This document shows positions 55,927-64,000 of a stretch of 64,000 bases of DNA, one piece after another. The notes under the pieces are model-generated. The model ran no database searches, was not told the DNA's origin, and worked only from the letters and a program-made list of their open reading frames with translations. The translations under genes and the position numbers were made by a program. Position 1 is the stretch's first letter. Each line of letters begins with the position of its first letter. Source of the DNA: Fictibacillus nanhaiensis (GTDB taxonomy: Bacteria; Bacillota; Bacilli; Bacillales; Fictibacillaceae); the NCBI RefSeq assembly GCF_019801215.1, contig NZ_JAHVJO010000001.1, positions 496,001 to 560,000 on the forward strand, read 5' to 3'.

Positions 55927-57027
55927 ATGGAAATTTTTAAATATATGGAGAAGTACGATTATGAACAAATGGTGATTTGCCAAGATAAACAATCAGGTCT
56001 AAAAGCGATTATCTGTATTCACGATACGACATTAGGACCAGCTCTAGGCGGAACGAGAATGTGGACATATGAGACAGAAGATGCAGCAATTGAAGATGCA
56101 CTACGTCTTGCAAAAGGAATGACATACAAAAATGCTGCAGCTGGTCTAAACTTAGGCGGCGGTAAAACGGTTATTATCGGAGATCCAAAAAAAGATAAAA
56201 ACGAAGAAATGTTCCGTGCTTTCGGACGATACATTCAAGGCTTAAACGGACGTTATATCACTGCAGAAGATGTAGGAACAACTGTTGAAGATATGGATCT
56301 TATCTATCAAGAGACACCATTTGTAACAGGCGTTTCACCTGCTTTTGGATCAAGTGGAAATCCATCTCCTGTAACAGCATATGGCGTATACCGCGGTATG
56401 AAAGCGGCAGCGAAGGAGGCATTTGGAACAGATTCATTAGAAGGAAAAGTAATCGCCGTTCAAGGTGTAGGACATGTAGCGTATACACTGTGCAAACATC
56501 TTCACGAAGAAGGCGCTTCACTAATTGTTACAGATATTAATAAAGAAGCTGTACAGCGAGCAGTGGAAGATTTTGGTGCAAAAGCAGTGGAAATCGACGA
56601 AATTTATAGTGTGGATTGTGATATTTTTGCTCCGTGTGCGCTAGGTGCGATTATTAATGATGATACGCTTTCTCAAATTAAAGCAAAAGTTGTTGCAGGG
56701 GCTGCTAACAACCAGCTTAAAGAATCAAGACATGGAGATGCTCTTCATGAAATGGGCATCGTTTATGCTCCGGACTATGTAATCAACGCTGGCGGGGTAA
56801 TCAACGTTGCAGACGAACTTAATGGGTATAACAGAGAGAGAGCGCTTAAAAAAGTTGAAACGATCTATGATAATATCGCAAGTGTTATTGAAATCTCTAA
56901 GCGAGACAGCATTCCAACCTATCTAGCGGCTAATCGTCTAGCTGAAGAGCGTATCGAACGCATGAGAAAATCTAGAAGTCAGTTCTTATTAAACGAAAGA
57001 CACATCTTGTCAAGCAGAACTCGTTAA
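55927..57027 (+). CDS. bcd: leucine dehydrogenase
   Basis: NAD-dependent oxidative deaminase of Leu, Val and Ile; 366 aa. The catalytic lysine is in [12 protein letters not shown] (about 80), the substrate loop [10 protein letters not shown] lies at about 39-48, and the Rossmann motif [20 protein letters not shown] follows at about 180. It feeds 2-keto acids into the downstream dehydrogenase. 12 bases after ptb with AGGAGG. Confidence 0.95.
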   Translation: MEIFKYMEKYDYEQMVICQDKQSGLKAIICIHDTTLGPALGGTRMWTYETEDAAIEDALRLAKGMTYKNAAAGLNLGGGKTVIIGDPKKDKNEEMFRAFGRYIQGLNGRYITAEDVGTTVEDMDLIYQETPFVTGVSPAFGSSGNPSPVTAYGVYRGMKAAAKEAFGTDSLEGKVIAVQGVGHVAYTLCKHLHEEGASLIVTDINKEAVQRAVEDFGAKAVEIDEIYSVDCDIFAPCALGAIINDDTLSQIKAKVVAGAANNQLKESRHGDALHEMGIVYAPDYVINAGGVINVADELNGYNRERALKKVETIYDNIASVIEISKRDSIPTYLAANRLAEERIERMRKSRSQFLLNERHILSSRTR

Positions 57028-57054
57028 GAGTTCTGGCTAATGGAGGTTTGAAAC

Positions 57055-58167
57055 GTGCATCAAAAAGAATTTCGCATACTAGTGATCAATCCGGGCTCAA
57101 CCTCTACTAAGATCGGTATATTTGATAACGAAAGGCCTGTATTTGAAAAAACGATTCGTCATAACACCGACACGATTCATCAGTTTGATTCTGTAATTGA
57201 TCAATATTCCTTCAGAAAAGAAACCATTCTAGAAGCCTTGGACTATGAAGGAATCAATATTTCTAAGCTAAGCTGTGTGGTGGGACGCGGTGGTTTATTG
57301 CGCCCGATCGAAGGCGGAACTTACAGTGTTAACGAACCGATGTTAGCTGACTTGAAAATAGGGTTCGCAGGAGAGCATGCTTCCAATTTAGGAGGTATCC
57401 TTGCTTTTGAAATTGCAGAAGGATTAAATATTCCTTCATTTATCGTAGATCCAGTTGTCGTTGACGAAATGGATGAAATCGCCCGTATCTCTGGTGTCCC
57501 AGAAATTGAACGGAAAAGTATATTTCATGCTTTGAATCAAAAAGCAGTGGCAAGAAGAGTCTCAAAAATGCTCGAAAAGCCATATGAAGCACTTCGTCTT
57601 ATTGTCGTCCATATGGGCGGAGGGATAACGGTAGGGGTTCATAAAGATGGAAGAGTTATTGATGTTAATAACGGTCTTCATGGAGAAGGTCCTTTTTCTC
57701 CTGAACGAGCAGGAACTGTTCCCATTGGAGATCTAGTTTCCCTCTGTTTTTCGGGTGAATATTATGCCGATGAAGTCATGAAAAAATTGGTTGGACAAGG
57801 CGGACTCGTAGCTTATTTAGGAACGAATGATGCTAGAACCGTAGAAGAAAAGATAGAGAATGGCGATGAGAAGGCAGCTCTTGTTTATGAAGCGATGGCT
57901 TATCAAGTTGCAAAAGAAATTGGTTCTGCAAGTACTGTCCTGCATGGCGAGGTAGATGCGATCGTACTTACAGGTGGATTAGCATTTGGTAAAGAATTCG
58001 TCAAAAAAATCACAGATCGTGTCGAGTGGATTTCTGATTGTATCATTCAGCCAGGAGAGAATGAACTTCAAGCGTTAGCAGAAGGTGGAATTCGTGTGTT
58101 AAGGAATGAAGAACAAGCGAAAGAATATCCTGGAGCTAAGACTCCTGTAGGAAAGCCACTGGATTAA
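57055..58167 (+). CDS. buk: butyrate kinase (branched-chain fatty acid kinase)
   Basis: Acetokinase-family enzyme forming ATP from acyl phosphate; 370 aa. Signatures: [14 protein letters not shown] near the N terminus, [19 protein letters not shown] (about 185-203), and [10 protein letters not shown]. The start is GTG 57055 after GGAGG. Confidence 0.94.
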   Translation: MHQKEFRILVINPGSTSTKIGIFDNERPVFEKTIRHNTDTIHQFDSVIDQYSFRKETILEALDYEGINISKLSCVVGRGGLLRPIEGGTYSVNEPMLADLKIGFAGEHASNLGGILAFEIAEGLNIPSFIVDPVVVDEMDEIARISGVPEIERKSIFHALNQKAVARRVSKMLEKPYEALRLIVVHMGGGITVGVHKDGRVIDVNNGLHGEGPFSPERAGTVPIGDLVSLCFSGEYYADEVMKKLVGQGGLVAYLGTNDARTVEEKIENGDEKAALVYEAMAYQVAKEIGSASTVLHGEVDAIVLTGGLAFGKEFVKKITDRVEWISDCIIQPGENELQALAEGGIRVLRNEEQAKEYPGAKTPVGKPLD

Positions 58168-58188
58168 CAGCAAAAGGAGATATGAGCG

Positions 58189-59610
58189 ATGTCTAAAGAT
58201 TTTGATGTGGTCATAATGGGCGGAGGAACGGGCGGCTATGTGGCCGCCATCCGTGCTGCTCAATTAGGAAAAACAGTAGCGGTTGTTGAAAAAGGTAAGC
58301 TTGGCGGCACTTGCTTACATAGAGGGTGTATACCTAGTAAAGCTTTGTTAAGAAGTGCAGAAGTATATAAAACAGCGAAGAAAGCGGCTGACTTTGGTGT
58401 TGATATCGAAGGACTAGCTCTTAACTTTGCAAAGATGCAAGAACGCAAACAATCGATCGTTAACCAACTGCACATGGGTGTTCAAAGCCTGATGAAGAAA
58501 GGCAAGATCGAAATTTACGAAGGAACTGGCCGAATACTTGGTCCTTCCATTTTTTCTCCGATGCCAGGTACGGTCTCGGTAGAGTTTAACGATGGAACTG
58601 AAAACGAAATTTTAATTCCGCAAAATGTAATCGTTGCCACGGGTTCAAGACCGCGTTCATTACCTGGTTTAGAGATTGACGGTAATTATGTTATGTCAAG
58701 TGATGAAGCGCTTGAGATGGAAACATTGCCTAACTCTATTCTCATCGTTGGCGGAGGAGTAATCGGGATCGAGTGGGCATCAATGCTTAATGATTTCGGC
58801 GTGGAGGTTACGGTTTTAGAGTATGCGGATAGAATTGTGCCTACAGAAGACGAAGAAATCTCGAAAGAAGCGGCTCGTGTTTTAAAGAAAAAAGGCATAA
58901 AGCTTGTTACTTCTGCGAAAGTTCTCCCTGATACTTTAGAAAAAGGTGATGGCATAATGATCTCAGCTGAACATAAAGGAGAAACAAAGCAGTTCTCAGC
59001 TGAAAAAATACTTGTTTCTGTTGGCCGACAAGCGAACACAGAAGGTATTGGATTAGAGAACACAACGATAAAAGTTGAAAACGGATTCATTGCAACAAAT
59101 GATTTTTTCCAAACAGAAGAAAGTCATATTTATGCGATCGGTGATGTGATCGGAGGACTTCAGCTTGCACACGTTGCATCACACGAAGGGATTACAGCTG
59201 TCGAACATTTATGTAATCTAAAGCCTGAGCCAATCAACTACGATAATATTTCAAAATGTATCTACTCTAGCCCTGAGATGGCAAGTGTAGGTCTAACTGA
59301 AAAACAAGCGAAAGACCAAGGATTCAACATTAAAGTAGGGAAGTTCCCTTTTAAAGCAATAGGCAAAGCACTCGTTTACGGTGAAAGTGACGGTTTTGTA
59401 AAAATTATTGCGAATAAAGACAATGACGACCTTCTCGGCGTTCATATGATTGGTCCGCATGTGACAGATATGATCTCAGAGGCTGGACTTGCAAAAGTTT
59501 TAGATGCAACACCTTGGGAAATAGGTCATACGATTCACCCGCATCCATCATTATCAGAAGTTTATGGAGAAGCAGCATTAGCTGTAGAAGGAAAAGCAAT
59601 TCATTTTTAA
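58189..59610 (+). CDS. lpdV: dihydrolipoyl dehydrogenase (E3) of branched-chain keto-acid dehydrogenase
   Basis: FAD-dependent disulfide oxidoreductase reoxidising the lipoyl arm; 473 aa. FAD motif GGGTGGYVAAIRAAQLG, redox disulfide GGTCLHRGCIPSKALL (two Cys), NAD motif VGGGVIGIEWASML and the C-terminal HPHPSLSE with the catalytic His. It is the operon-specific E3. Confidence 0.95.
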   Translation: MSKDFDVVIMGGGTGGYVAAIRAAQLGKTVAVVEKGKLGGTCLHRGCIPSKALLRSAEVYKTAKKAADFGVDIEGLALNFAKMQERKQSIVNQLHMGVQSLMKKGKIEIYEGTGRILGPSIFSPMPGTVSVEFNDGTENEILIPQNVIVATGSRPRSLPGLEIDGNYVMSSDEALEMETLPNSILIVGGGVIGIEWASMLNDFGVEVTVLEYADRIVPTEDEEISKEAARVLKKKGIKLVTSAKVLPDTLEKGDGIMISAEHKGETKQFSAEKILVSVGRQANTEGIGLENTTIKVENGFIATNDFFQTEESHIYAIGDVIGGLQLAHVASHEGITAVEHLCNLKPEPINYDNISKCIYSSPEMASVGLTEKQAKDQGFNIKVGKFPFKAIGKALVYGESDGFVKIIANKDNDDLLGVHMIGPHVTDMISEAGLAKVLDATPWEIGHTIHPHPSLSEVYGEAALAVEGKAIHF

Positions 59611-59624
59611 GGAGGGTAAAACAA

Positions 59625-60617
59625 ATGGCAGAAACACGTCATGAACAATTAGGTTTAACGAATGAAGATGTTATCCATATGTTTAAAACAATGCTATTGG
59701 CACGAAAGATTGATGAGCGCATGTGGCTTTTAAACCGCGCAGGGAAAATTCCTTTTGTTATATCCTGTCAAGGACAAGAAGCGGCTCAAGTTGGTGCGGC
59801 AATGGCACTTGATAATGAAAAAGACTATGTATTACCTTACTACCGTGATATGGGAGTCGTATTGCAATTTGGTATGACAGCAAAAGATTTAATGCTATCC
59901 GGTTTTGCAAAAGCAGAAGATCCAAACAGCGGCGGCCGTCAGATGCCGGGTCATTTCGGTTCAAAGAAGCTTCGAATCGTCACTGGTTCTTCACCGGTGA
60001 CTACGCAAGTACCTCATGCGGTAGGTATCGCGCTTGGCGGAAGAATGGAAGGAAAAGACCTTGTCACTTTTACAACGTTTGGTGAAGGTTCTTCAAACCA
60101 AGGAGATTTTCATGAAGGTGCTAACTTTGCATCTGTTCATAAATTACCTGTAATTTTTATGTGTGAAAATAATAAGTATGCAATTTCTGTTCCAATCTCC
60201 AAACAATTAGCATGTGTGAACGTGTCTGATAGAGCAATTGGTTATGGTATGCCAGGGGTGACTGTAGATGGGAACGATCCATTAGCTGTATATGAAGCGG
60301 TTAAAGAAGCAGCAGACCGTGGAAGACGCGGGGAAGGACCGACGCTTGTTGAGACAGTTGCGTATCGTTTGACGCCTCACTCTTCTGATGACGATGATCG
60401 TGCATACAGAACACGTGAAGAAGTTGAAGAAGCGAAAGCAAAGGATCCGATTCATACCTTTGCAGCTTATTTAAAAGAAAACGGAATTCTAACAGAAGAG
60501 TTAGAGAAGCAGATGATTGATGATATTCAAAAAGAAGTGGATGAAGCTACAGAATATGCAGAAAATGCAAAATATGCTGATGCACAGAGCGCACTTCTTC
60601 ATGTATACGCAGAGTAA
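59625..60617 (+). CDS. bkdAA: branched-chain keto-acid dehydrogenase E1 alpha
   Basis: Thiamine-diphosphate decarboxylase subunit; 330 aa. The ThDP motif runs from GEGSSNQGDFHEG to ENNKYAISVP, and the phosphorylation-loop-like YRLTPHSSDDDDRAYR is typical of E1 alpha. ATG 59625 follows AAGGAGGG; upstream in-frame codons overlap lpdV and lack a site. Confidence 0.95.
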   Translation: MAETRHEQLGLTNEDVIHMFKTMLLARKIDERMWLLNRAGKIPFVISCQGQEAAQVGAAMALDNEKDYVLPYYRDMGVVLQFGMTAKDLMLSGFAKAEDPNSGGRQMPGHFGSKKLRIVTGSSPVTTQVPHAVGIALGGRMEGKDLVTFTTFGEGSSNQGDFHEGANFASVHKLPVIFMCENNKYAISVPISKQLACVNVSDRAIGYGMPGVTVDGNDPLAVYEAVKEAADRGRRGEGPTLVETVAYRLTPHSSDDDDRAYRTREEVEEAKAKDPIHTFAAYLKENGILTEELEKQMIDDIQKEVDEATEYAENAKYADAQSALLHVYAE

Positions 60618-60631
60618 AGGGGGAAAACAAG

Positions 60632-61615
60632 ATGCCGGTAATTTCATATATTGATGCTGTAACACAAGCCATCCGCGAAGAGATGCAGCGTGACAAACGA
60701 GTATTTGTTGTAGGAGAAGATGTTGGTGTGCGTGGAGGAGTTTTCCGTGCTACGACTGGTTTGATCGAGGAGTTTGGTGAACAGAGAGTAATCGATGCTC
60801 CACTTGCTGAATCTGCAATAGCTGGTGTAGGAATCGGAGCAGCTATGTATGGTATGCGTCCGATCGCTGAGATGCAATTTGCTGACTTTATTATGCCTGC
60901 TGTAAACCAAATCGTTTCAGAGGCTGCTAAGATCAGATATCGCTCAAACAATGACTGGTCTTGCCCGATTACGATTCGTGCGCCATATGGCGGCGGTGTT
61001 CATGGTGCTCTCTATCATTCACAATCCGTTGAAGCGCTGTTTGCGAATGTTCCAGGATTGAAGATTGTTATGCCTTCTACGCCATATGATGTAAAAGGTT
61101 TATTAAAGTCTGCCATTCGTGATGAAGACCCTGTCCTTTTCTTTGAACATAAACGTGCTTATCGTTTGATTAAAGGTGAAGTTCCAGAGGAAGAGTATAC
61201 ATTGCCGATAGGAAAAGCAGATGTGAAACGTGAAGGTGAAGATATTACAGTGATTACATATGGTCTCTGTGTTCATTTTGCACTGCAAGCAGCAGAAAAA
61301 TTAGAAAAAGACGGGATTTCTGCTCATATTCTCGACCTTCGTACAGTTTATCCATTGGATAAGGAAGCGATTATGGAAGCAGCATCTAAAACAGGTAAAG
61401 TTCTTCTCGTTACAGAGGACAATAAAGAGGGCAGCATCATGAGTGAAGTTTCAGCGATCATTGCTGAAAATTGCTTGTTCGAATTAGATGCACCTGTTCA
61501 ACGTTTGGCAGGTCCAGATGTTCCGGCTATGCCATATGCGCCTACGATGGAAAAACATTTTATGGTTAACCCTGAAAAAGTAGAAAAAGCCATGAGAGAT
61601 CTAGCGGCATTTTAA
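60632..61615 (+). CDS. bkdAB: branched-chain keto-acid dehydrogenase E1 beta
   Basis: E1 beta subunit, 327 aa, pairing with BkdAA in a heterotetramer. VVGEDVGVRGGVFRATTGL and the EMQFADFIMPA segment bind the ThDP pyrimidine half; the C-terminal domain carries LLVTEDNKEGS and a GPDVPAMPYAP signature. Starts 15 bases after bkdAA. Confidence 0.95.
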   Translation: MPVISYIDAVTQAIREEMQRDKRVFVVGEDVGVRGGVFRATTGLIEEFGEQRVIDAPLAESAIAGVGIGAAMYGMRPIAEMQFADFIMPAVNQIVSEAAKIRYRSNNDWSCPITIRAPYGGGVHGALYHSQSVEALFANVPGLKIVMPSTPYDVKGLLKSAIRDEDPVLFFEHKRAYRLIKGEVPEEEYTLPIGKADVKREGEDITVITYGLCVHFALQAAEKLEKDGISAHILDLRTVYPLDKEAIMEAASKTGKVLLVTEDNKEGSIMSEVSAIIAENCLFELDAPVQRLAGPDVPAMPYAPTMEKHFMVNPEKVEKAMRDLAAF

Positions 61616-61633
61616 CAAAAGGAGGGAACTTTA

Positions 61634-62950
61634 ATGGCTACAGAAAAAATTACGATGCCCCAGCTTGGGGAAAGTGTAACTGAAGGAACGATCAGTAAAT
61701 GGCTCGTACAGCCTGGTGATACGGTAAAAAAATATGATCCTCTAGCTGAAGTAATGACTGATAAAGTAAACGCAGAAGTCCCATCCTCTTTTAGCGGAAC
61801 GATTAAAGAACTTGTTGCAGGTGAAGGGGACACGCTTTCTGTTGGGGAGCTGATCTGCTATATCGATACAGAAGGAGGAAGCAGCTCTGAAGTACCTGCT
61901 TCTCCTAAAAAGGAAGAAACGACTCCGGATTCGAAAAAAGAAACGTCAACTACAGCAGCTGCCCCTAAAAAAGATACAGATGCTAGAGGACGGTACTCTC
62001 CAGCAGTCGTGCGTATGGCTTCTGAACATGGAATCGACTTGAACCAAATCGAAGGTTCAGGGCAAAGCGGCAGAATTACACGAAAAGATCTGCAAAAGAT
62101 TATTGATTCTGGTGAGATTCCAACGGCAGAAAACAAACAAGCATCATCGTCTTCATCTGATTCAAGCGTTGTTGAAAGCAAACAAGAAAACCTTCAACCG
62201 AAAGAGTCGGCTTCAGGCTTAAAACCAATCTCGGTTGACACAATGCCAGGAGATATCGAGATTCCAGTTACAGGTATCCGTAAAGCGATTGCACAAAATA
62301 TGGTTCGATCAAAACATGAAGCACCGCATGCTTGGACAATGGTCGAAGTGGATGTTACCAATCTTGTAGATTACCGCAACTCAGTAAAAGGTGATTTTAA
62401 AACGAAAGAAGGCTATAACCTAACTTTCTTACCGTTCTTTATCAAAGCGGTTGTAGAGTCATTAAAAGAATTCCCGCAGCTGAATTCTATGTGGGCTGGA
62501 GATAAGATTATTCAAAAGAAAGATATCAATATCTCTATCGCTGTTGCAACAGATGATGCTCTTTATGTTCCTGTTATTAAACACGCAGACGAGAAATCCA
62601 TTAAAGGGATCGCCCGTGATGTAAAAGAACTTGCTGATAAAGTAAGAACGAATAAGCTTTCTGGTGAAGATATGAAAAACGGTACCTTCACAGTAAACAA
62701 TACCGGGTCATTTGGGTCAGTCATGTCAACACCGATTATTAATTATCCACAAGCTGCTATTCTTTCTGTTGAATCTATCGTAAAACGACCGGTTGTTATG
62801 AATAATGGAATGATTGCTGTTCGAGACATGGTCAACCTTTGCTTGTCACTAGATCACCGAGTACTTGATGGTCTTGTTTGTGGACGTTTCCTTGCTCGAG
62901 TAAAAGAACGTCTTGAAAACATGACAAAAGAAAGTACATCCATTTATTAA
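61634..62950 (+). CDS. bkdB: branched-chain keto-acid dehydrogenase E2 (lipoamide acyltransferase)
   Basis: Core acyltransferase; 438 aa. Lipoyl domain 1-80 with the lipoylated Lys44 (TDKVNAE), a Ser/Lys-rich linker, peripheral-subunit-binding domain (about 118-155, YSPAVVRMASEHGIDLNQIEGSG), and catalytic domain from about 210 with His408 in DHRVLDG. Its lipoylation depends on the LipM pathway, also in this window. Last gene of the bkd operon. Confidence 0.95.
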   Translation: MATEKITMPQLGESVTEGTISKWLVQPGDTVKKYDPLAEVMTDKVNAEVPSSFSGTIKELVAGEGDTLSVGELICYIDTEGGSSSEVPASPKKEETTPDSKKETSTTAAAPKKDTDARGRYSPAVVRMASEHGIDLNQIEGSGQSGRITRKDLQKIIDSGEIPTAENKQASSSSSDSSVVESKQENLQPKESASGLKPISVDTMPGDIEIPVTGIRKAIAQNMVRSKHEAPHAWTMVEVDVTNLVDYRNSVKGDFKTKEGYNLTFLPFFIKAVVESLKEFPQLNSMWAGDKIIQKKDINISIAVATDDALYVPVIKHADEKSIKGIARDVKELADKVRTNKLSGEDMKNGTFTVNNTGSFGSVMSTPIINYPQAAILSVESIVKRPVVMNNGMIAVRDMVNLCLSLDHRVLDGLVCGRFLARVKERLENMTKESTSIY

Positions 62951-62967
62951 ATTAAAAAAAGATAAAA

Positions 62968-63034
62968 TGAGGTTTATGAGGTTTTAATTTCGGGTAGTGT
63001 TAAACATCAACACCTCCAAACCCCATAACCCCCT
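62968..63034 (+). other. imperfect hairpin after bkdB
   Basis: GGTTTATGAGGTTTT on the left pairs imperfectly with CCAAACCCCATAACC on the right, with an inner GTGTT/AACAC stem. It precedes the strong terminator below. It may be a weaker processing or protecting structure; it has no coding potential. Confidence 0.35.
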
Positions 63035-63036
63035 AA

Positions 63037-63072
63037 GAAAAATGCCGTATATGTTACGGCATTTTTCTTTTT
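63037..63072 (+). terminator. terminator of the bkd operon
   Basis: GAAAAATGCCGTA (63037-63049) pairs with TACGGCATTTTTC (63055-63067), followed by T residues. Confidence 0.92.
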
Positions 63073-63119
63073 TATATTTCTTTTATTGAGTACAATAAGA
63101 AGGAAAGGAGCTGAACAAA

Positions 63120-63557
63120 ATGAACTTTCAATTTAATTTATTTAATGATGTGGTAGAAACGGCTCGGAAAGAAATGGTCGAAGCAGGATACACGCAGCTT
63201 TTTAATTCAGAGGATGTAGAAGATGCGTTATCAAAAGAAGGAACAACACTTGTTATGATTAATTCCGTATGTGGATGTGCAGGCGGTATCGCGCGTCCAG
63301 CGGCTTCATATTCAGTAAAACAGGATGTTAGACCTGACCATCTTGTAACTGTTTTTGCAGGTCAGGATAAAGAAGCAACGGAAACCGCACGTGCTCATTT
63401 TACAGGTTATCCGCCGTCCTCCCCTTCATTCGCACTATTAAAAGACGGCAAGATTCAAATGATGGTGGAACGACATGAAATCGAAGGACACGAACCAATG
63501 GAAGTCGTAAACAAATTAAGAAGCGCATTTGAAGAGTATTGCAAGAAAGAAGCATAA
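63120..63557 (+). CDS. brxB: bacilliredoxin BrxB
   Basis: Removes bacillithiol from S-bacillithiolated proteins; 145 aa, DUF1094 family. The active-site CGC motif is Cys51-Gly-Cys53 in [14 protein letters not shown]. Location directly after bkdB equals B. subtilis yqiW (brxB); its paralogue BrxA lies elsewhere. ATG 63120 follows AAAGGAG. Confidence 0.94.
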   Translation: MNFQFNLFNDVVETARKEMVEAGYTQLFNSEDVEDALSKEGTTLVMINSVCGCAGGIARPAASYSVKQDVRPDHLVTVFAGQDKEATETARAHFTGYPPSSPSFALLKDGKIQMMVERHEIEGHEPMEVVNKLRSAFEEYCKKEA

Positions 63558-63566
63558 AGATAAATA

Positions 63567-63611
63567 GAAGCTGCCAAGTTGGTGCTTAAAGCCAATTTGG
63601 ACAGCTTTTTC
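63567..63611 (+). terminator. intrinsic terminator after brxB
   Basis: GAAGCTGCCAAGTTGG pairs with CCAATTTGGACAGCTTTT with two mismatches, followed by T residues. Confidence 0.85.
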
Positions 63612-63675
63612 ATTGCCCATATACATATTTATTAACGAAGAAATGATTATGCTCGCGCTGTAAGTTCTATGCAGC

Positions 63676-63999
63676 CTATCTGTAACCGAATGCGTTCTTC
63701 ACTGCCCATATGTGTGAACGATGCAATAATATTTCTTCAGCCTGTTTCAAATCCATATACACCAGTTCATGATCCTCATCAATCGGCACCTTAATAAAAT
63801 CCCCAAAAACACCTGTATAAAAATACCCATTATTCATTATGTACTCATTTTTACTAGATTGAAAATATTGCTTTGCTTGGCCGATATAACCTTGAATCTC
63901 TAAAGAAAAGCCTGTTTCCTCTATACATTCTCTATTAAGGCATTTCTCTTTTTCTTCGTATTCATTCATCCCGCCGCCGGGCAAAAAACCTTTGCCATT
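63676..63999 (-). CDS. Nudix hydrolase, N terminus missing
   Basis: Runs off the right end. In-frame codons continue to 63999 as NGKGFLPGGGMNEYEEKEKC, and the Nudix box G-x5-E-x7-RE-x2-EE-x-G is complete (GMNEYEEKEKCLNRECIEETG). Nudix enzymes hydrolyse nucleoside diphosphates linked to other groups; the substrate cannot be told. A 120-base gap separates it from brxB, convergent, with the brxB terminator between them. Confidence 0.88.
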   Translation of the reverse strand, partial: NGKGFLPGGGMNEYEEKEKCLNRECIEETGFSLEIQGYIGQAKQYFQSSKNEYIMNNGYFYTGVFGDFIKVPIDEDHELVYMDLKQAEEILLHRSHIWAVKNAFGYR

Positions 64000-64000
64000 T

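Noticed and set aside
1-64000. Prophage, CRISPR array, transposase or integrase genes
   Set aside because: No such genes or repeat-spacer patterns are visible; apart from the intron and one small repeat, the window is core chromosome.

Overview
This window is about 64 kb of low-GC Firmicute chromosome from an endospore-forming, competence-capable member of the Bacillaceae. Gene order follows the Bacillus subtilis yqgQ-to-yqiW backbone almost gene for gene: glcK, yqgS-yqgZ, comG, aroK, yqhG/yqhH, gcv, lipM, mntR, yqhO-T, efp, spoIIIA, accBC, nusB, folD, xse, ispA, dxs, argR, recN, spoIVB, spo0A, bkd, brxB. Several features differ from B. subtilis: an OLE RNA with its oapA partner, a B12-dependent ribonucleotide reductase gene, and splB at this locus. 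Together they suggest a Fictibacillus-like or alkaliphile-related genus. That placement is an inference.

Layout. 1-8.2 kb: end of yqgQ, glucokinase, an LTA-synthase paralogue, a LysM/M14 peptidase, small membrane proteins, a metallo-beta-lactamase-fold hydrolase, a MidA-type methyltransferase, the Spx-like stress regulator mgsR and a tRNA-Gln. 8.3-13.0 kb: the comGA-G pseudopilus operon running into aroK and yqzE, followed by a degenerate inverted-repeat element. 13.3-20.0 kb: yqhG/yqhH on the minus strand, then a tandem glycine riboswitch controlling gcvT-gcvPA-gcvPB. 20.1-31.6 kb: yqhL, lipM, a split nrdJ, splB, mntR, yqhO-R, aroQ, an M24 aminopeptidase and efp. 31.8-36.9 kb: spoIIIAA-AH behind a sigma-E-type promoter. 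37.2-49.8 kb: a housekeeping cluster (accBC, yqhY, nusB, folD, xseAB, ispA, OLE RNA, oapA, dxs, tlyA, argR, recN). 50-52.3 kb: spoIVB and spo0A, the latter with dual promoters and 0A boxes. 52.4-63.6 kb: bkdR and the sigma-54-driven branched-chain keto-acid operon ptb-bcd-buk-lpdV-bkdAA-bkdAB-bkdB, then brxB. A Nudix gene runs off the right end.

Two RNA elements stand out. (1) 43.55-44.2 kb, between ispA and a small membrane-protein gene followed by dxs, holds a roughly 640-nt structured noncoding RNA that I identify as OLE RNA; the membrane protein is OapA. (2) nrdJ is interrupted at a universally conserved Gly-Gly-Ser-Arg/Arg-Gly-Ala-Gln motif by a 362-nt group I intron with no endonuclease ORF. 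P1, P10, P7 and the R and S core elements can all be read directly. An automated annotation would probably call this gene frameshifted or two genes.

Most operons start with recognisable signals (sigma-A, E, F/G/H-like and 54 promoters) and end in strong intrinsic terminators. Many genes use TTG or GTG starts behind strong Shine-Dalgarno sequences, and I moved a number of starts inward on that basis.
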